In this document: one piece after another, positions 52,561 to 61,429 of the stretch
Layout of the letters: each line of letters opens with the position of its first letter
Position numbering within the stretch: the stretch's first letter is position 1
DNA from: JACVRW01 sp963733885
GTDB taxonomy: Bacteria; Actinomycetota; Thermoleophilia; Solirubrobacterales; Thermoleophilaceae
Assembly: GCA_963733885.1 (NCBI GenBank)
Contig: CAVTES010000008.1
Span: 62,001-126,000, forward strand
Direction: 5' to 3'
Length of the DNA: 64,000 nucleotides
The notes under the pieces: model-generated
Database searches by the model: none
Seen by the model: only the letters and a program-made list of their open reading frames with translations
What the model was told of the DNA's origin: nothing
Program-made: the position numbers and the translations under genes

Positions 52561-53949
52561 ATGAACACCGAGGGCCACGATGAGCCACGTGTGTCGCACA
52601 GCCGGAGGCGCCTGCCGTTAGTGCTGATCGGGATCGCGTCGGTGCTGGCTTTTGTCGCGATCTTCGCTCTGTGGGCAAATCGGCAGCTGCTCGACACGGA
52701 GAACTGGACCGAGACGAGCAGCGAGCTGCTCGAGGACGACGCCATTCGCGGCCAGACCGCGGTCTTCCTGGTCGACCAGCTCTACGCCAACGTGGACGTG
52801 CAGGGTGATCTCGAGGATGCGCTGGAGGGGGTTTCGCCGCGGGCGGGGGCGCTCGCCGGGCCTGCCTCCGGCGCGCTCAAGGACCTGGCGGTTCGCGCCA
52901 CGAACACGTTGCTGGGTCGGCCGCGCCCGCAGGAGCTCTGGGAGGAGGCCAACCGGCGCGCACACGACCGTTTCCTGGACGTGGTCGAGGGCGGCGGGGA
53001 TGTCGTCGCGACGCAGGGCGGCGAGGTGACGCTCGACCTCAAGGCCTTGCTCGGGCAGACGGAGCAGCGGGTGGGGGTAGGCGGACGGGCCGAGGCGGCG
53101 ATCCCGGAGGACGCGGCGCAGATCACCATCATGAAGTCGGACCAGCTTGAGCTCTTCCAAGATGCGATTCGCGTCCTGCGAGCTGCGGCTATCGTGCTCG
53201 TGGTCCTGGCGCTGGGCCTCCTCGCGCTGGCGGTCTACCTCGCAGGTGGCTGGCGCCGCAAAGCCCTGCGAGCGGCCGGGTTCGGCCTTGTCCTCGCCGG
53301 CGCCGGCGCGCTCGTGGCGCGCTCGTACGCAAACGGTGCCGTTGTTGACTCGCTGGCCTCGACGGAAGCCGTCCGGCCCGCGGTGGAGGCGGCCTTGTCG
53401 ATCTCCACCTCGCTGCTGGTGGAGGCCGCATCGGCGACGATCGCCTACGGCGTCGTCCTGGTCGGCGCTGCGTGGCTCGCCGGACCGACCGCGTGGGCGA
53501 CCGCGACCCGGCGGACGCTCGCTCCCTACATGCGCGAGCCGCGCCTGGCGTATGGCGCGCTCGCAGTGATCGTGCTCATCCTGCTCGCCTGGGGGCCGAC
53601 CCCGGCCCTCCGGCGGCCGGTCCCGGCGCTGGCGCTAGTGGCGTTGCTTGCGCTGGGCGTCGAGGTGCTCAGGCGCCAGACCGCGCGCGAGTTCCCCGAC
53701 ACGAGCCGCGAGGAATCGCTGCAGCGGGTGCGCGAGCGCGTGGCGGGGATGGGCCGCTGGGTCCGCGGGGGGGTGGCACAGGCGAATGTGCGCGGGAACG
53801 GAGCCGACAGTGTGGACCGCTTGGAGCATCTCGAGCGGCTCGGCCGACTGCGCGAGGCCGGCGTGCTCGACGGGCCGGAGTTCGAGCGTGAGAAAGCCCG
53901 GCTCCTCGGCTCGGCGCCCCCCTCGGCGGGCGGGGAAGCCCCGGTGTGA
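52561..53949 (+). CDS. Large membrane protein ending in a SHOCT module
   Basis: A 462-residue protein with one N-terminal helix (LPLVLIGIASVLAFVAIFAL), an extracytoplasmic domain of about 150 residues (SSELLEDDAIRGQTAVFLVD onward), then four more helices (VLVVLALGLLALAVYLAGGW, AGFGLVLAGAGALVARSYAN, TIAYGVVLVGAAWLAGPT, LAYGALAVIVLILLAWGP). The tail DRLEHLERLGRLREAGVLDG then PEFEREKARLL is a SHOCT module. A scrap of its relative is at 16277-16440 beside another SHOCT gene. Role unknown. Confidence 0.7.
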   Translation: MNTEGHDEPRVSHSRRRLPLVLIGIASVLAFVAIFALWANRQLLDTENWTETSSELLEDDAIRGQTAVFLVDQLYANVDVQGDLEDALEGVSPRAGALAGPASGALKDLAVRATNTLLGRPRPQELWEEANRRAHDRFLDVVEGGGDVVATQGGEVTLDLKALLGQTEQRVGVGGRAEAAIPEDAAQITIMKSDQLELFQDAIRVLRAAAIVLVVLALGLLALAVYLAGGWRRKALRAAGFGLVLAGAGALVARSYANGAVVDSLASTEAVRPAVEAALSISTSLLVEAASATIAYGVVLVGAAWLAGPTAWATATRRTLAPYMREPRLAYGALAVIVLILLAWGPTPALRRPVPALALVALLALGVEVLRRQTAREFPDTSREESLQRVRERVAGMGRWVRGGVAQANVRGNGADSVDRLEHLERLGRLREAGVLDGPEFEREKARLLGSAPPSAGGEAPV

Positions 53950-54016
53950 CAGCGATCGCCGCCCCAAGCGCTGTGCTCGGTCGCTGCCCCTCGCCATGCG
54001 CGTTCGCCGCGGATCG

Positions 54017-54628
54017 TCAGTGCACCGCGATCTCGCCGTCGAGGGCAATCGGTGCGATGAGCTCGATGCGGTCGCCGCTCCAGAAGCGTCCGGGGTCGTA
54101 CCAGCTCGCCGGTCGCCGGCTGGGGAGCAGTCCCATGTGCTGGTAGGTCGTGGCGACGAGCTCGGCGCAGTAGATCGTCTCCAGCGACGACGAGCGGCGC
54201 CGGAGCCGACCGGTCGCCCACTGTCGGACGAGGCTCGGCACCTTGGGGAACGGTCGGCCGTCGAAGCGCTCGATGACCTCCATTAGCCGGTCCTCGTGCC
54301 AGCGCTCGATCGCGCCGTCGAGCTGGCGCACCCAGGCCCGCTGCCGGTAGCGCTCGTTCCACGTCTTGACGGCTTCGCCAAGCAAGTGGAGTTGCACGCC
54401 CCGGTGGCGCTCACCGGTCCAGACGTCGGGCAGTGAGCGCCCCAGTTCTGCGTGCCACAGGAGCGGGGGCAGGTCGTCGAGGGCGACGACCATGCCGACG
54501 TGGTTGACCGGGCTGTTGGTGACCGCACGGATCGCCACGTCGGCAAGTGCCCGGCCGCGGAACAGCCAGATGTCGCCGGTGGGCGCCGTGGCAAGGGCGT
54601 CGTCGAGAGCCAAGGTCACGCCGTTCAC
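54017..54628 (-). CDS. Permuted papain-like (YiiX/NlpC-P60 type) hydrolase
   Basis: A 203-residue protein from a GTG at 54628. GDIWLFRGRALADVAIRAVT then NSPVNHVGMVVALDDLP supplies the histidine, and SSLETIYCAELVATTYQHMG supplies the cysteine, in the circularly permuted order of the YiiX/YaeF group. Such enzymes cleave amide or ester bonds. It diverges from the small gene at 54648 with only 19 bp between starts, so they share a control region. Confidence 0.65.
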   Translation of the reverse strand: MNGVTLALDDALATAPTGDIWLFRGRALADVAIRAVTNSPVNHVGMVVALDDLPPLLWHAELGRSLPDVWTGERHRGVQLHLLGEAVKTWNERYRQRAWVRQLDGAIERWHEDRLMEVIERFDGRPFPKVPSLVRQWATGRLRRRSSSLETIYCAELVATTYQHMGLLPSRRPASWYDPGRFWSGDRIELIAPIALDGEIAVH

Positions 54629-54647
54629 GAGCCGTAACCTACGGACC

Positions 54648-54857
54648 GTGCGAGTGCCCTGGAAACTCATCGGAGTCGCCGGCCTCGCGGGCGTGGCAGC
54701 CACCGGCGTGGTCGTCGCCCGCAAGCGCCGGGCCCAGCACGACTACGACCCCGACGAACTTCGCGAAAAGCTCCACCGGCGTCTGGCCGAGATCGCCACC
54801 GGCAGCGAGGGGACAAGAGCGCCGGAAGGCGACCCGGCGACGCCTTCCGAGGAATGA
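54648..54857 (+). CDS. Small single-helix membrane protein
   Basis: A 69-residue protein from GTG 54648. One helix (LIGVAGLAGVAATGVVVARK) is followed by a charged tail DYDPDELREKLHRRLAEIAT. No family is recognised. It is divergent from the papain-like hydrolase. Confidence 0.55.
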   Translation: MRVPWKLIGVAGLAGVAATGVVVARKRRAQHDYDPDELREKLHRRLAEIATGSEGTRAPEGDPATPSEE

Positions 54858-54952
54858 GACCTGGGACTGCGAGCGTCGGGTGAGTCTCTCGCGCCGGACG
54901 GCTGGCACGACCCTGGGGTGATCCTTGGGGGTGTGAGGGGTTAGTCTGCGGC

Positions 54953-57853
54953 ATGGCCGAGTGGGCCTCCGCGTTGTTCGGGCGCCGGGAGGAGCTGGCG
55001 GCACTCGAGCGTGCGCTCGGTGAGGTCGAGCGAGGGGGTGCGCGGGCGGTCTGGCTTCGCGGTGAGCCGGGGATTGGCAAGTCGCGCTTGTTGGGCGAGC
55101 TTGCGACGCGCGCGCACGAGCGCGGGTTGCTCGTGCTCGATGGGCGGGCCGCGGAGCTGGAGCGTGAGCTGCCGTTCGCGCTGCTCGTGGATGCGCTCGA
55201 GCCGCTTGTGCGCGCCGAGGGGTCACAAGGGGTGTGGGGGCTCGACCCGGGCCAGTTGCGCGAGCTTGCAGGGGTGCTGCCGGCGGTCGGGGCGCTGGCC
55301 GAGGTGGAGGCGGCGCCGGCGTCGGGGGAGCGTCACCGGGTGGCGCGGGCGGTGCGGGCGCTGCTGGAGCGGCTGGCGGCCGAGCGGCCGGTGGCGCTGC
55401 TGGTCGACGACGTGCAGTGGGCCGATCCGGCGTCGGCGGACGTGTTGGCGCTGTTGCTTCACCGGCCCGCCGGCGGCGGCGTGCTGCTGGGGCTGGCGGC
55501 GCGTGCGGGGCGGGCGCCGAGGCTGGAGGCGGCATTGGCGGACGCGGTCCGCGGCGGGACCGGTGTGCTGCTCGAGCTCGGCCCGTTGCCGCTCGAGGCG
55601 GCGGCGGCGTTGCTGCCCGATACCGGCCCGGCGGCGCGCGAGCGTCTGTACCGGGAGAGTGGCGGTAACCCGTTCTACCTTGTAGAGCTGGCGCGGGCCC
55701 CTGAGTTCGGGGGGGTCGGGGGCACAGCGCCCGGGCTGGCCGGCGTGCCGCGGGCGGTGCAGGCGGCGCTGGCGGGCGAGCTGGCGGTGCTGCCGGAGGA
55801 GGCGCGCCGAGTGCTGGAGGGCGCGGCGGTGGCGGGCGACCCGTTCGAGGTGGAGCTGGCCGCGGCCGCGGCGGGCGTCGAGGAGGAGGTCGCGCTGGCT
55901 GCGCTCGACGAGTTGCTGGCTGCGGAGCTTGTGCGGCCGACCAGCCAGCCGCGACGGTTCGGCTTTCGTCATCCGCTGGTGCGCCGCGCGGTGTACGAGG
56001 GCTCGGGGGGCGGCTGGCGGCTGTCGGCGCACGCCCGGGCTGCCGAGGTGCTGGCCGCGCGGGGCGGGACGGCGGCCCAGCGCGCACACCATGTCGAGCG
56101 CGCGGCCCGTCCGGGGGATCTCACGGCAGTCGAGTTGCTGGTGGCGGCGGCCGAGGAGACCGCTGCCGTCGCCCCTGCGACCGCGGCCGGGTGGTGGGAG
56201 GCCGCGCTGCGGCTGCTGCCCGACGGGACGGAACATGACCGGCGTCGGCTCGAGCTGCTGGGCGCCGAGGGGCGGGCGCTGGTGTCGGCCGGGCGTCCGG
56301 TCGAGGCCCGTGACGCGCTGCGGCGGGTGCTCGCCATGGTCCCGGCCGACGCGGTCGGCGACCGGGTCCGGGTGGTCGAGGCACTCGCGGACCTCGACGC
56401 GCTGTGGTTGGACAACCGCGAGGAGGCGCGCCGCCTGCTGCAGGCAGAGCGCGCGGGACTTGATGACGGCACGCCGCAGGTAGCCGCGGCGCTCACCTTT
56501 GCGATGGCCCGTGAGCGGGCGGCGTGCGGCGACCACGATGCGGCCGAGGCGCTTGCCGGCGAGGCTCGCGACGCCGCGCGGGCCGCCGGCGACCGGGTGC
56601 TGGAGGCGGCGGCCGCCGTGACAGTCGCGGACGCCGCGCACTGTCGCCTGCGGCGCGACGACCCCGCCGCGCTCGCCGGGGTGGACCGCAAGATTGCCGA
56701 TGCGGGCGCGCTGGTGGACGCGCTCCCGGACGAGCAGGTTGCCGAGCGGCTGCAGATGCTGTTGTGGCTCTTCACGTCCCGCTATTTCACGGGCGACCTC
56801 GCCGGCGCCCGCGAGGCCACCAGGCGTGGGCTCGGGGTAGCCCGCCGCACGGGGCAGGGCCTGCTCGCCGCGGTGTTTCTGTGTCGCGGCATGGTCGACT
56901 GGGAGATGGGTTTGCCAGCGGGCGCCGAGGAGGACTCCGAGGAAGCGCTCGAGAGCGCGCTCGTCTCCGGCAACACGCACCTCGCGTTTTGGTCGTTGGT
57001 GATCTTGGCCCGGATAGCGATCGCGCGTGGACGGATCGAGCCGGCGCTCGCCCACGGGCAGGCGGCCTGGGATGCCGTGGGCGTGATCCCGTACTCACAG
57101 GCCGGCTTCACGCTGGCCGACGCGCGCCTGGCCGCTGGGGATCCCCACGGGGCGGCGGCGGCGATCGAGGCGTTCGGCTGGGTCAACCCGGGCCTCTGGA
57201 CCCTCGACCGCCTCCAAGCGGCCAACGTGGCCGTGCGGGTGCTGCTCGCGCTGGGGCGGGTGGCCGAGGCGGCGGAAGTCGCGCGGCGCGCCCCGGCCGA
57301 GGGCGGCGGCCGCCGCACGGGCATCTTCGGCGCCATCCTCGCCCATGCCGAGGCGAGCGTGTTGCTCGCCCAGGGTGACGCGGGCGAGGCGACGCGGGTG
57401 GCGCTAGCCGGGGCGGCCGCGGGCGACGAGGGCGATGCGCCGCTGTGGGCCGGTCGCTGCCGCACCCTGGCCGGTGAGGCGCTGGCCGCCGACGGCCGCG
57501 CCGAGCAGGCACGCGGCGAGGTGCGCCGCGCGGCGGCCCAGCTGGACGCCTGCGAGGCGTGGGGCTACCGTGACGGCGCCCTGCGGGTGCTGCGCCGGCT
57601 GGGTGCCCGCCCGCGTCCGGCGGCTGCGCCGGGCGGCGCGGCGGACGACGATCGCCTGGCCGCCCTCAGCCCGCGCGAGCGGGAGGTGGCGGCGCTGGTG
57701 GGCCACGGTCGAACCAACGCGCAGATCGCCGCGCAGCTCCAGCTCAGCGAGCGCACGGTGGAGAAGCACGTCTCGAGCCTGCTGCGCAAGCTCGGCCTCG
57801 ACTCCCGCACCGGTGTGGTGTGGCTCCTGCGAGACGAGACGGTCGCCCGCTGA
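54953..57853 (+). CDS. Large ATP-binding LuxR-family regulator
   Basis: A 966-residue LAL-type regulator. An AAA-like ATPase occupies the N-terminus: Walker A WLRGEPGIGKSRLLGELA, Walker B VALLVDDVQWADPASADVLA. A long helical TPR-like sensor region follows. The C-terminal LuxR HTH is intact: LAALSPREREVAALVGHGRT, NAQIAAQLQLSERTVEKHVS and LLRKLGLDSRTGVVWLL. It should activate transcription when ATP and an inducer bind. The next gene, a methyltransferase 227 bp downstream, is a possible target. Confidence 0.88.
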   Translation: MAEWASALFGRREELAALERALGEVERGGARAVWLRGEPGIGKSRLLGELATRAHERGLLVLDGRAAELERELPFALLVDALEPLVRAEGSQGVWGLDPGQLRELAGVLPAVGALAEVEAAPASGERHRVARAVRALLERLAAERPVALLVDDVQWADPASADVLALLLHRPAGGGVLLGLAARAGRAPRLEAALADAVRGGTGVLLELGPLPLEAAAALLPDTGPAARERLYRESGGNPFYLVELARAPEFGGVGGTAPGLAGVPRAVQAALAGELAVLPEEARRVLEGAAVAGDPFEVELAAAAAGVEEEVALAALDELLAAELVRPTSQPRRFGFRHPLVRRAVYEGSGGGWRLSAHARAAEVLAARGGTAAQRAHHVERAARPGDLTAVELLVAAAEETAAVAPATAAGWWEAALRLLPDGTEHDRRRLELLGAEGRALVSAGRPVEARDALRRVLAMVPADAVGDRVRVVEALADLDALWLDNREEARRLLQAERAGLDDGTPQVAAALTFAMARERAACGDHDAAEALAGEARDAARAAGDRVLEAAAAVTVADAAHCRLRRDDPAALAGVDRKIADAGALVDALPDEQVAERLQMLLWLFTSRYFTGDLAGAREATRRGLGVARRTGQGLLAAVFLCRGMVDWEMGLPAGAEEDSEEALESALVSGNTHLAFWSLVILARIAIARGRIEPALAHGQAAWDAVGVIPYSQAGFTLADARLAAGDPHGAAAAIEAFGWVNPGLWTLDRLQAANVAVRVLLALGRVAEAAEVARRAPAEGGGRRTGIFGAILAHAEASVLLAQGDAGEATRVALAGAAAGDEGDAPLWAGRCRTLAGEALAADGRAEQARGEVRRAAAQLDACEAWGYRDGALRVLRRLGARPRPAAAPGGAADDDRLAALSPREREVAALVGHGRTNAQIAAQLQLSERTVEKHVSSLLRKLGLDSRTGVVWLLRDETVAR

Positions 57854-58080
57854 CTGCCTGAGCGCCGCCGGTAGCGGCCGTTCGTGGGATCGGCAGCCAG
57901 GTAGGGACGCCAGCGCGGAATTGGGTGGTGCGGTGCGCGGCATCCCCCATACCGCTGGGGGGCGGCCCGGGCGACCCTTCTCGGCATGTACTCGTTCAGC
58001 GTTCACAGCGGCCTGGAGCTGCGGCTGGCGGCCGTGGCCGGTGTACCCGTCGCCGACCGCTCGACCGCGGGAGGCACGCC

Positions 58081-59169
58081 GTGAGCGCCCAGGTCGGCGA
58101 TCGCGCCGAGGCGCTCGCGGAGCGCCTTTTCGGCGCAACGCTCGGCGCGCTCGAGCTGTTGTCGGTCTACCTCGGCGCCGAGCTCGGCCTTTACCGGACG
58201 CTGGCCGAGCAGGGGCCGCTCGGCCCGGCCGGGCTGGCGGAGCGGGCGGGGATCGCGGAGCGCTACGCGCGCGAGTGGCTCGAGCAGCAGGCGGTCGCCG
58301 GCCTGCTCGAGGTCGACGATGCCCAGGCGCGGCCCGAGGAGCGGCGCTACGAGCTGCCGGCGGAGCACGCGCGCGTGCTGGCGGACCCCGACGACCCGGC
58401 CCACGCGGCGCCGTTCGCGCACATGCTGGCCGGAATCGGCGGCGTACTGCCCCAAGTCGCCCAGGCCTACCGCACCGGCGGCGGGGTGCCCTACAGCGCC
58501 TACGGCGAGGCATTTCGCCATGGCCAGGGCCACATCAACCGCCCGGCCTTCACCCACGGGCTGGCCGCCGACTGGCTCGCAGCCATGCCCGACGTCGTCG
58601 CCCGGCTCGAATGCGCCCAGCACCCGCGCGTGGCTGACCTCGGCTGTGGCCAGGGATGGTCGACCATCGCGCTCGCCAAGGCCTTCCTGAACGCCTGGGT
58701 CGACGGCTATGACCCCGACCGGGGCTCGATCGAAGACGCCCGACGCCACGCCGCCGAGGCCGGCCTCGACGGCCGGGTGCGTTTCAGCTGTGCCGACGCC
58801 GCCGAGCTCGCGAGCCGCGGCCCGTACGAGCTGATCGTGATCCTCGAAGCGCTGCACGACATGACCCGCCCCGCCGAGGCGCTCGCCGCCGCTCGCGCCG
58901 CGCTCGCCGCAGGTGGCACCGTGCTCGTCGCAGACGAGCGCGTCGCGGACCAGTTCACCGCCCCCGGCGACGAGGTCGAGCGAATGATGTTCGGCTGGAG
59001 CGTCAGCCACTGCCTGCCCACCCAGCTGGCCGAGCAGCCCTCGGCCGCCCTCGGCACCGCCCTCCGCGCCGACACCGTGCGCGAGCTCGCCCACGAGGCC
59101 GGCTACGCGCGCGTCGAGGTCTTGCCCGTCGAGAACGACTTCTTCCGCCTCTACCGACTCTGGCGCTGA
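58081..59169 (+). CDS. Methyltransferase with N-terminal winged helix
   Basis: A 362-residue protein from GTG 58081. The N-terminal about 100 residues form a winged-helix dimer domain (AELGLYRTLAEQGPLGPAGL, then AERAGIAERYAREWLEQQAV). The SAM site is VADLGCGQGWSTIALAKAFL, with the acidic loop DGYDPDRGSIEDARR and motif IV VILEALHDMTRPAEALAA. The layout matches the small-molecule methyltransferases once annotated as Rv2258c-like. Substrate unknown. Confidence 0.8.
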   Translation: MSAQVGDRAEALAERLFGATLGALELLSVYLGAELGLYRTLAEQGPLGPAGLAERAGIAERYAREWLEQQAVAGLLEVDDAQARPEERRYELPAEHARVLADPDDPAHAAPFAHMLAGIGGVLPQVAQAYRTGGGVPYSAYGEAFRHGQGHINRPAFTHGLAADWLAAMPDVVARLECAQHPRVADLGCGQGWSTIALAKAFLNAWVDGYDPDRGSIEDARRHAAEAGLDGRVRFSCADAAELASRGPYELIVILEALHDMTRPAEALAAARAALAAGGTVLVADERVADQFTAPGDEVERMMFGWSVSHCLPTQLAEQPSAALGTALRADTVRELAHEAGYARVEVLPVENDFFRLYRLWR

Positions 59170-59180
59170 CCCCAGCCGAG

Positions 59181-59328
59181 AGATGGCATGACCAGGGACC
59201 CCCTCAGCTCAGGCGCGGATGACCCGCGTGAATGTCGTCAATCGGCGGAGCCTGAGGAGGTCCCGTGCAGTGCAACCAGTCAACCCGGACGCCGCGCTTG
59301 CCGCGGGTCCCTGGACAGATAAGGAGCA
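59181..59328 (+). mobile_element. Miniature derivative of the IS110 element (2)
   Basis: About 148 bp. Its left part (AGATGGCATG, GGGACCCCCTCAGCTCAGG, GAGGAGG) matches 28591-28670 and its right part (CAACCCGG, GCCGCGCTTG, GACAGATAAGGAGC) matches 29964-30018. The transposase and most of the 3' region are missing. The right edge supplies the ribosome-binding site (AAGGAGC) of the next gene. Confidence 0.7.
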
Positions 59329-59334
59329 ATTCCC

Positions 59335-60648
59335 ATGAGCACCACCACGAGCCGAGGCGCGCTGCGCGTCTCGACGCTGTTCTTCGCGATTGCGGCCGCG
59401 ATCGCACTCCTAGTCCTCTCCGTCGATACCGCCGAAGCCGCGCGCCCCGCGACCGGCGAGCTGAAGAACAAGAAGGCGGTCCTCTGGAACGGCGCGGTCG
59501 CGCGCGCGAACGTGCCACCCGGCGAGATTCCCGAATGCGCTGCGACGACGTGCGATCGATTCGATCTTCTCGTCGATCTGCCCAGCGGCAACTGGGTCGG
59601 GAAGCCCGGCGGCGTCGAAGTCTCGATCCGCTGGAGCGGCGTCGGGAACAACCTCGGACTCTACGTGTACCGCGACGGCGCGCGCGTCGCCGCGTCGGAG
59701 CAAGGCCTCGCGGTGGCGACGGCGGCGTCGGTGGTGATCCCGGAGGCGCAGAACGGGACGTACTCCATCTACGCCGCCTTTGACCGCACCTCGGCAAGCG
59801 ACCGCATCTTCTACCAAGGCGTCGCCGAGGTCGAGCGGCCGCCGAAAGCGAACCCGCCCCGGCCGCTGCTTCCGGACCTCGTCGTGCGCCCACAGCGAAA
59901 CGCCACGTTCGAGACGCCGTTCGTCGACTTCTTCGAGCCACTCCCTCCTCCCGGGGAAAGCTGCTTCCCGAGCGAGGCCGCCGAGGAGGGGGCAGAGACG
60001 TGCCTGCGCTTCGACTCGTTGTTTGCGAACGTCGGCGAGGGCCCGCTCGAGATGCGGTTCGCGATCCCGCGCGACCCCGCGTCCGAGGAGCGGACGATAA
60101 GCCAGCGGATCTACCGGAGCGACGGCGCGATCGAGGAGCGCTCGGCCGGCGAGTGGGAGCTGCACGACGCCCACGGCCACTTCCACTACACCGGGTTCGG
60201 CGTCTCCCGCCTCTGGGCGGCTGACGCCGCGGGTGCCCGAGTCGGGCCCGAGCCCGTCCGCACGGCGGACAAGGTCAGCTTCTGCATCATCGACACCGAC
60301 CTCGACGCTTTCGGGGAGAAGGGAAACGGCCCTCGGACGTATCACGCCACCGACTGCCTGGCGCCGACGGAGTCGGACGCCGAGAACGACTACCTCGTGC
60401 AGGGCATCACGCCCGGCTGGGGAGACCTCTACGACTGGTTCCTGCCCGACCAGTACATCGAGGTGAGCGGCGTGCCGGACGGTGTCTACATACTCGACAC
60501 GATCGCCGATCCGGACAACACGATCCTCGAAGCCAACGAGTCGAACAACTGCGGCTCCGTCTACGTGAGGCTCTCGAACGTCGCCTCGTCGCCGACAGCC
60601 GAGCTGCTCGGCCCAGGGCCACGGTGCAAACCCCGATCGACGAACTAG
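59335..60648 (+). CDS. Secreted lysyl-oxidase-like copper protein
   Basis: A 437-residue exported protein. Signal peptide FFAIAAAIALLVLSVDTAEA. An N-terminal pre-domain (residues about 40-165) is followed by the lysyl oxidase domain from LPDLVVRPQRN. The copper-binding cluster is WELHDAHGHFHYTGF (H-x2-H-x-H-x-H). Late conserved motifs are YLVQGITPGWGDLYDWFLPD and DPDNTILEANESNN. Lysyl oxidases convert amines to aldehydes; a bacterial member could act on surface proteins or free amines. Confidence 0.85.
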   Translation: MSTTTSRGALRVSTLFFAIAAAIALLVLSVDTAEAARPATGELKNKKAVLWNGAVARANVPPGEIPECAATTCDRFDLLVDLPSGNWVGKPGGVEVSIRWSGVGNNLGLYVYRDGARVAASEQGLAVATAASVVIPEAQNGTYSIYAAFDRTSASDRIFYQGVAEVERPPKANPPRPLLPDLVVRPQRNATFETPFVDFFEPLPPPGESCFPSEAAEEGAETCLRFDSLFANVGEGPLEMRFAIPRDPASEERTISQRIYRSDGAIEERSAGEWELHDAHGHFHYTGFGVSRLWAADAAGARVGPEPVRTADKVSFCIIDTDLDAFGEKGNGPRTYHATDCLAPTESDAENDYLVQGITPGWGDLYDWFLPDQYIEVSGVPDGVYILDTIADPDNTILEANESNNCGSVYVRLSNVASSPTAELLGPGPRCKPRSTN

Positions 60649-60658
60649 GAGGACCACG

Positions 60659-61282
60659 ATGGTTACCGCTAACCACACAACAGACACCACGCAGATCTGC
60701 AAGCCAAGCGCGGCCGATGTGCCGCGCATCGGGACCACGCTCGCGCGGGCGTTCTTCGACGACCCGGTGTTCCGCTGGACCTTTCCGGACGATCGGCGCC
60801 GCCGCGAGCTGCTTCCCCCCTTCTTCTCGCTGTTCGCCGAGACGTTGCAGCGCCACGACGAGATCTATGTGGCGGGCGAGGCCGCTGGTGCCGCGCTGTG
60901 GGTCCCGCCCGGACAGGCGCCGATGCCGGAAGAGGAGGCGGAGGAGTTCGGCCGCCGCCTGGAGGAGATGGCGGGCGTGGACGCCGAGCGTGCCTTCACC
61001 ATCAGCAAGCTGATCGACGAGCACCACCCGCCCGGCGCCTACTACTTCTTGCAGTTCATGGGCGTCGAACCCCGAAGCCAGGGGCACGGGATCGGCTCGG
61101 CTCTGCTGGCCCGGATGCTCGAGCGCTGCGACCGCGAGGGGGCGCGTGCCTACCTCGACGCCACCAGCCCACACAACAAGCGGCTGTACGAGCGGCACGG
61201 CTTCCGGGCAAGCAGCCGGTACGCCCCCGCGGGCGGGCCGCCGCTGTGGTCGATGTGGCGCGAACCCGGCGCCGGCACCTGA
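60659..61282 (+). CDS. GNAT N-acetyltransferase
   Basis: A 207-residue acetyl-CoA-dependent acetyltransferase, starting 10 bp after the oxidase stop behind AGGAGG. The acetyl-CoA loop is FMGVEPRSQGHGIGSALLAR (Q-x-x-G-x-G/A type), followed by YLDATSPHNKRLYERHGFRA typical of GNATs acting on small molecules or antibiotics. Co-transcription with the oxidase is likely from spacing. Confidence 0.85.
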   Translation: MVTANHTTDTTQICKPSAADVPRIGTTLARAFFDDPVFRWTFPDDRRRRELLPPFFSLFAETLQRHDEIYVAGEAAGAALWVPPGQAPMPEEEAEEFGRRLEEMAGVDAERAFTISKLIDEHHPPGAYYFLQFMGVEPRSQGHGIGSALLARMLERCDREGARAYLDATSPHNKRLYERHGFRASSRYAPAGGPPLWSMWREPGAGT

Positions 61283-61429
61283 GCCACCGATGCCGCGTGC
61301 GTTGGGTCCAGATCGACATCGACGAGGCCGCCGAGGACCTGGACCACCTGATCAGCCCGGTGAGCGCTTTCGGATCGCGATGGCGCGCCAGGTAAAAGAA
61401 GGCCGATGGCGGACAGCAGGTCCCGGGCG

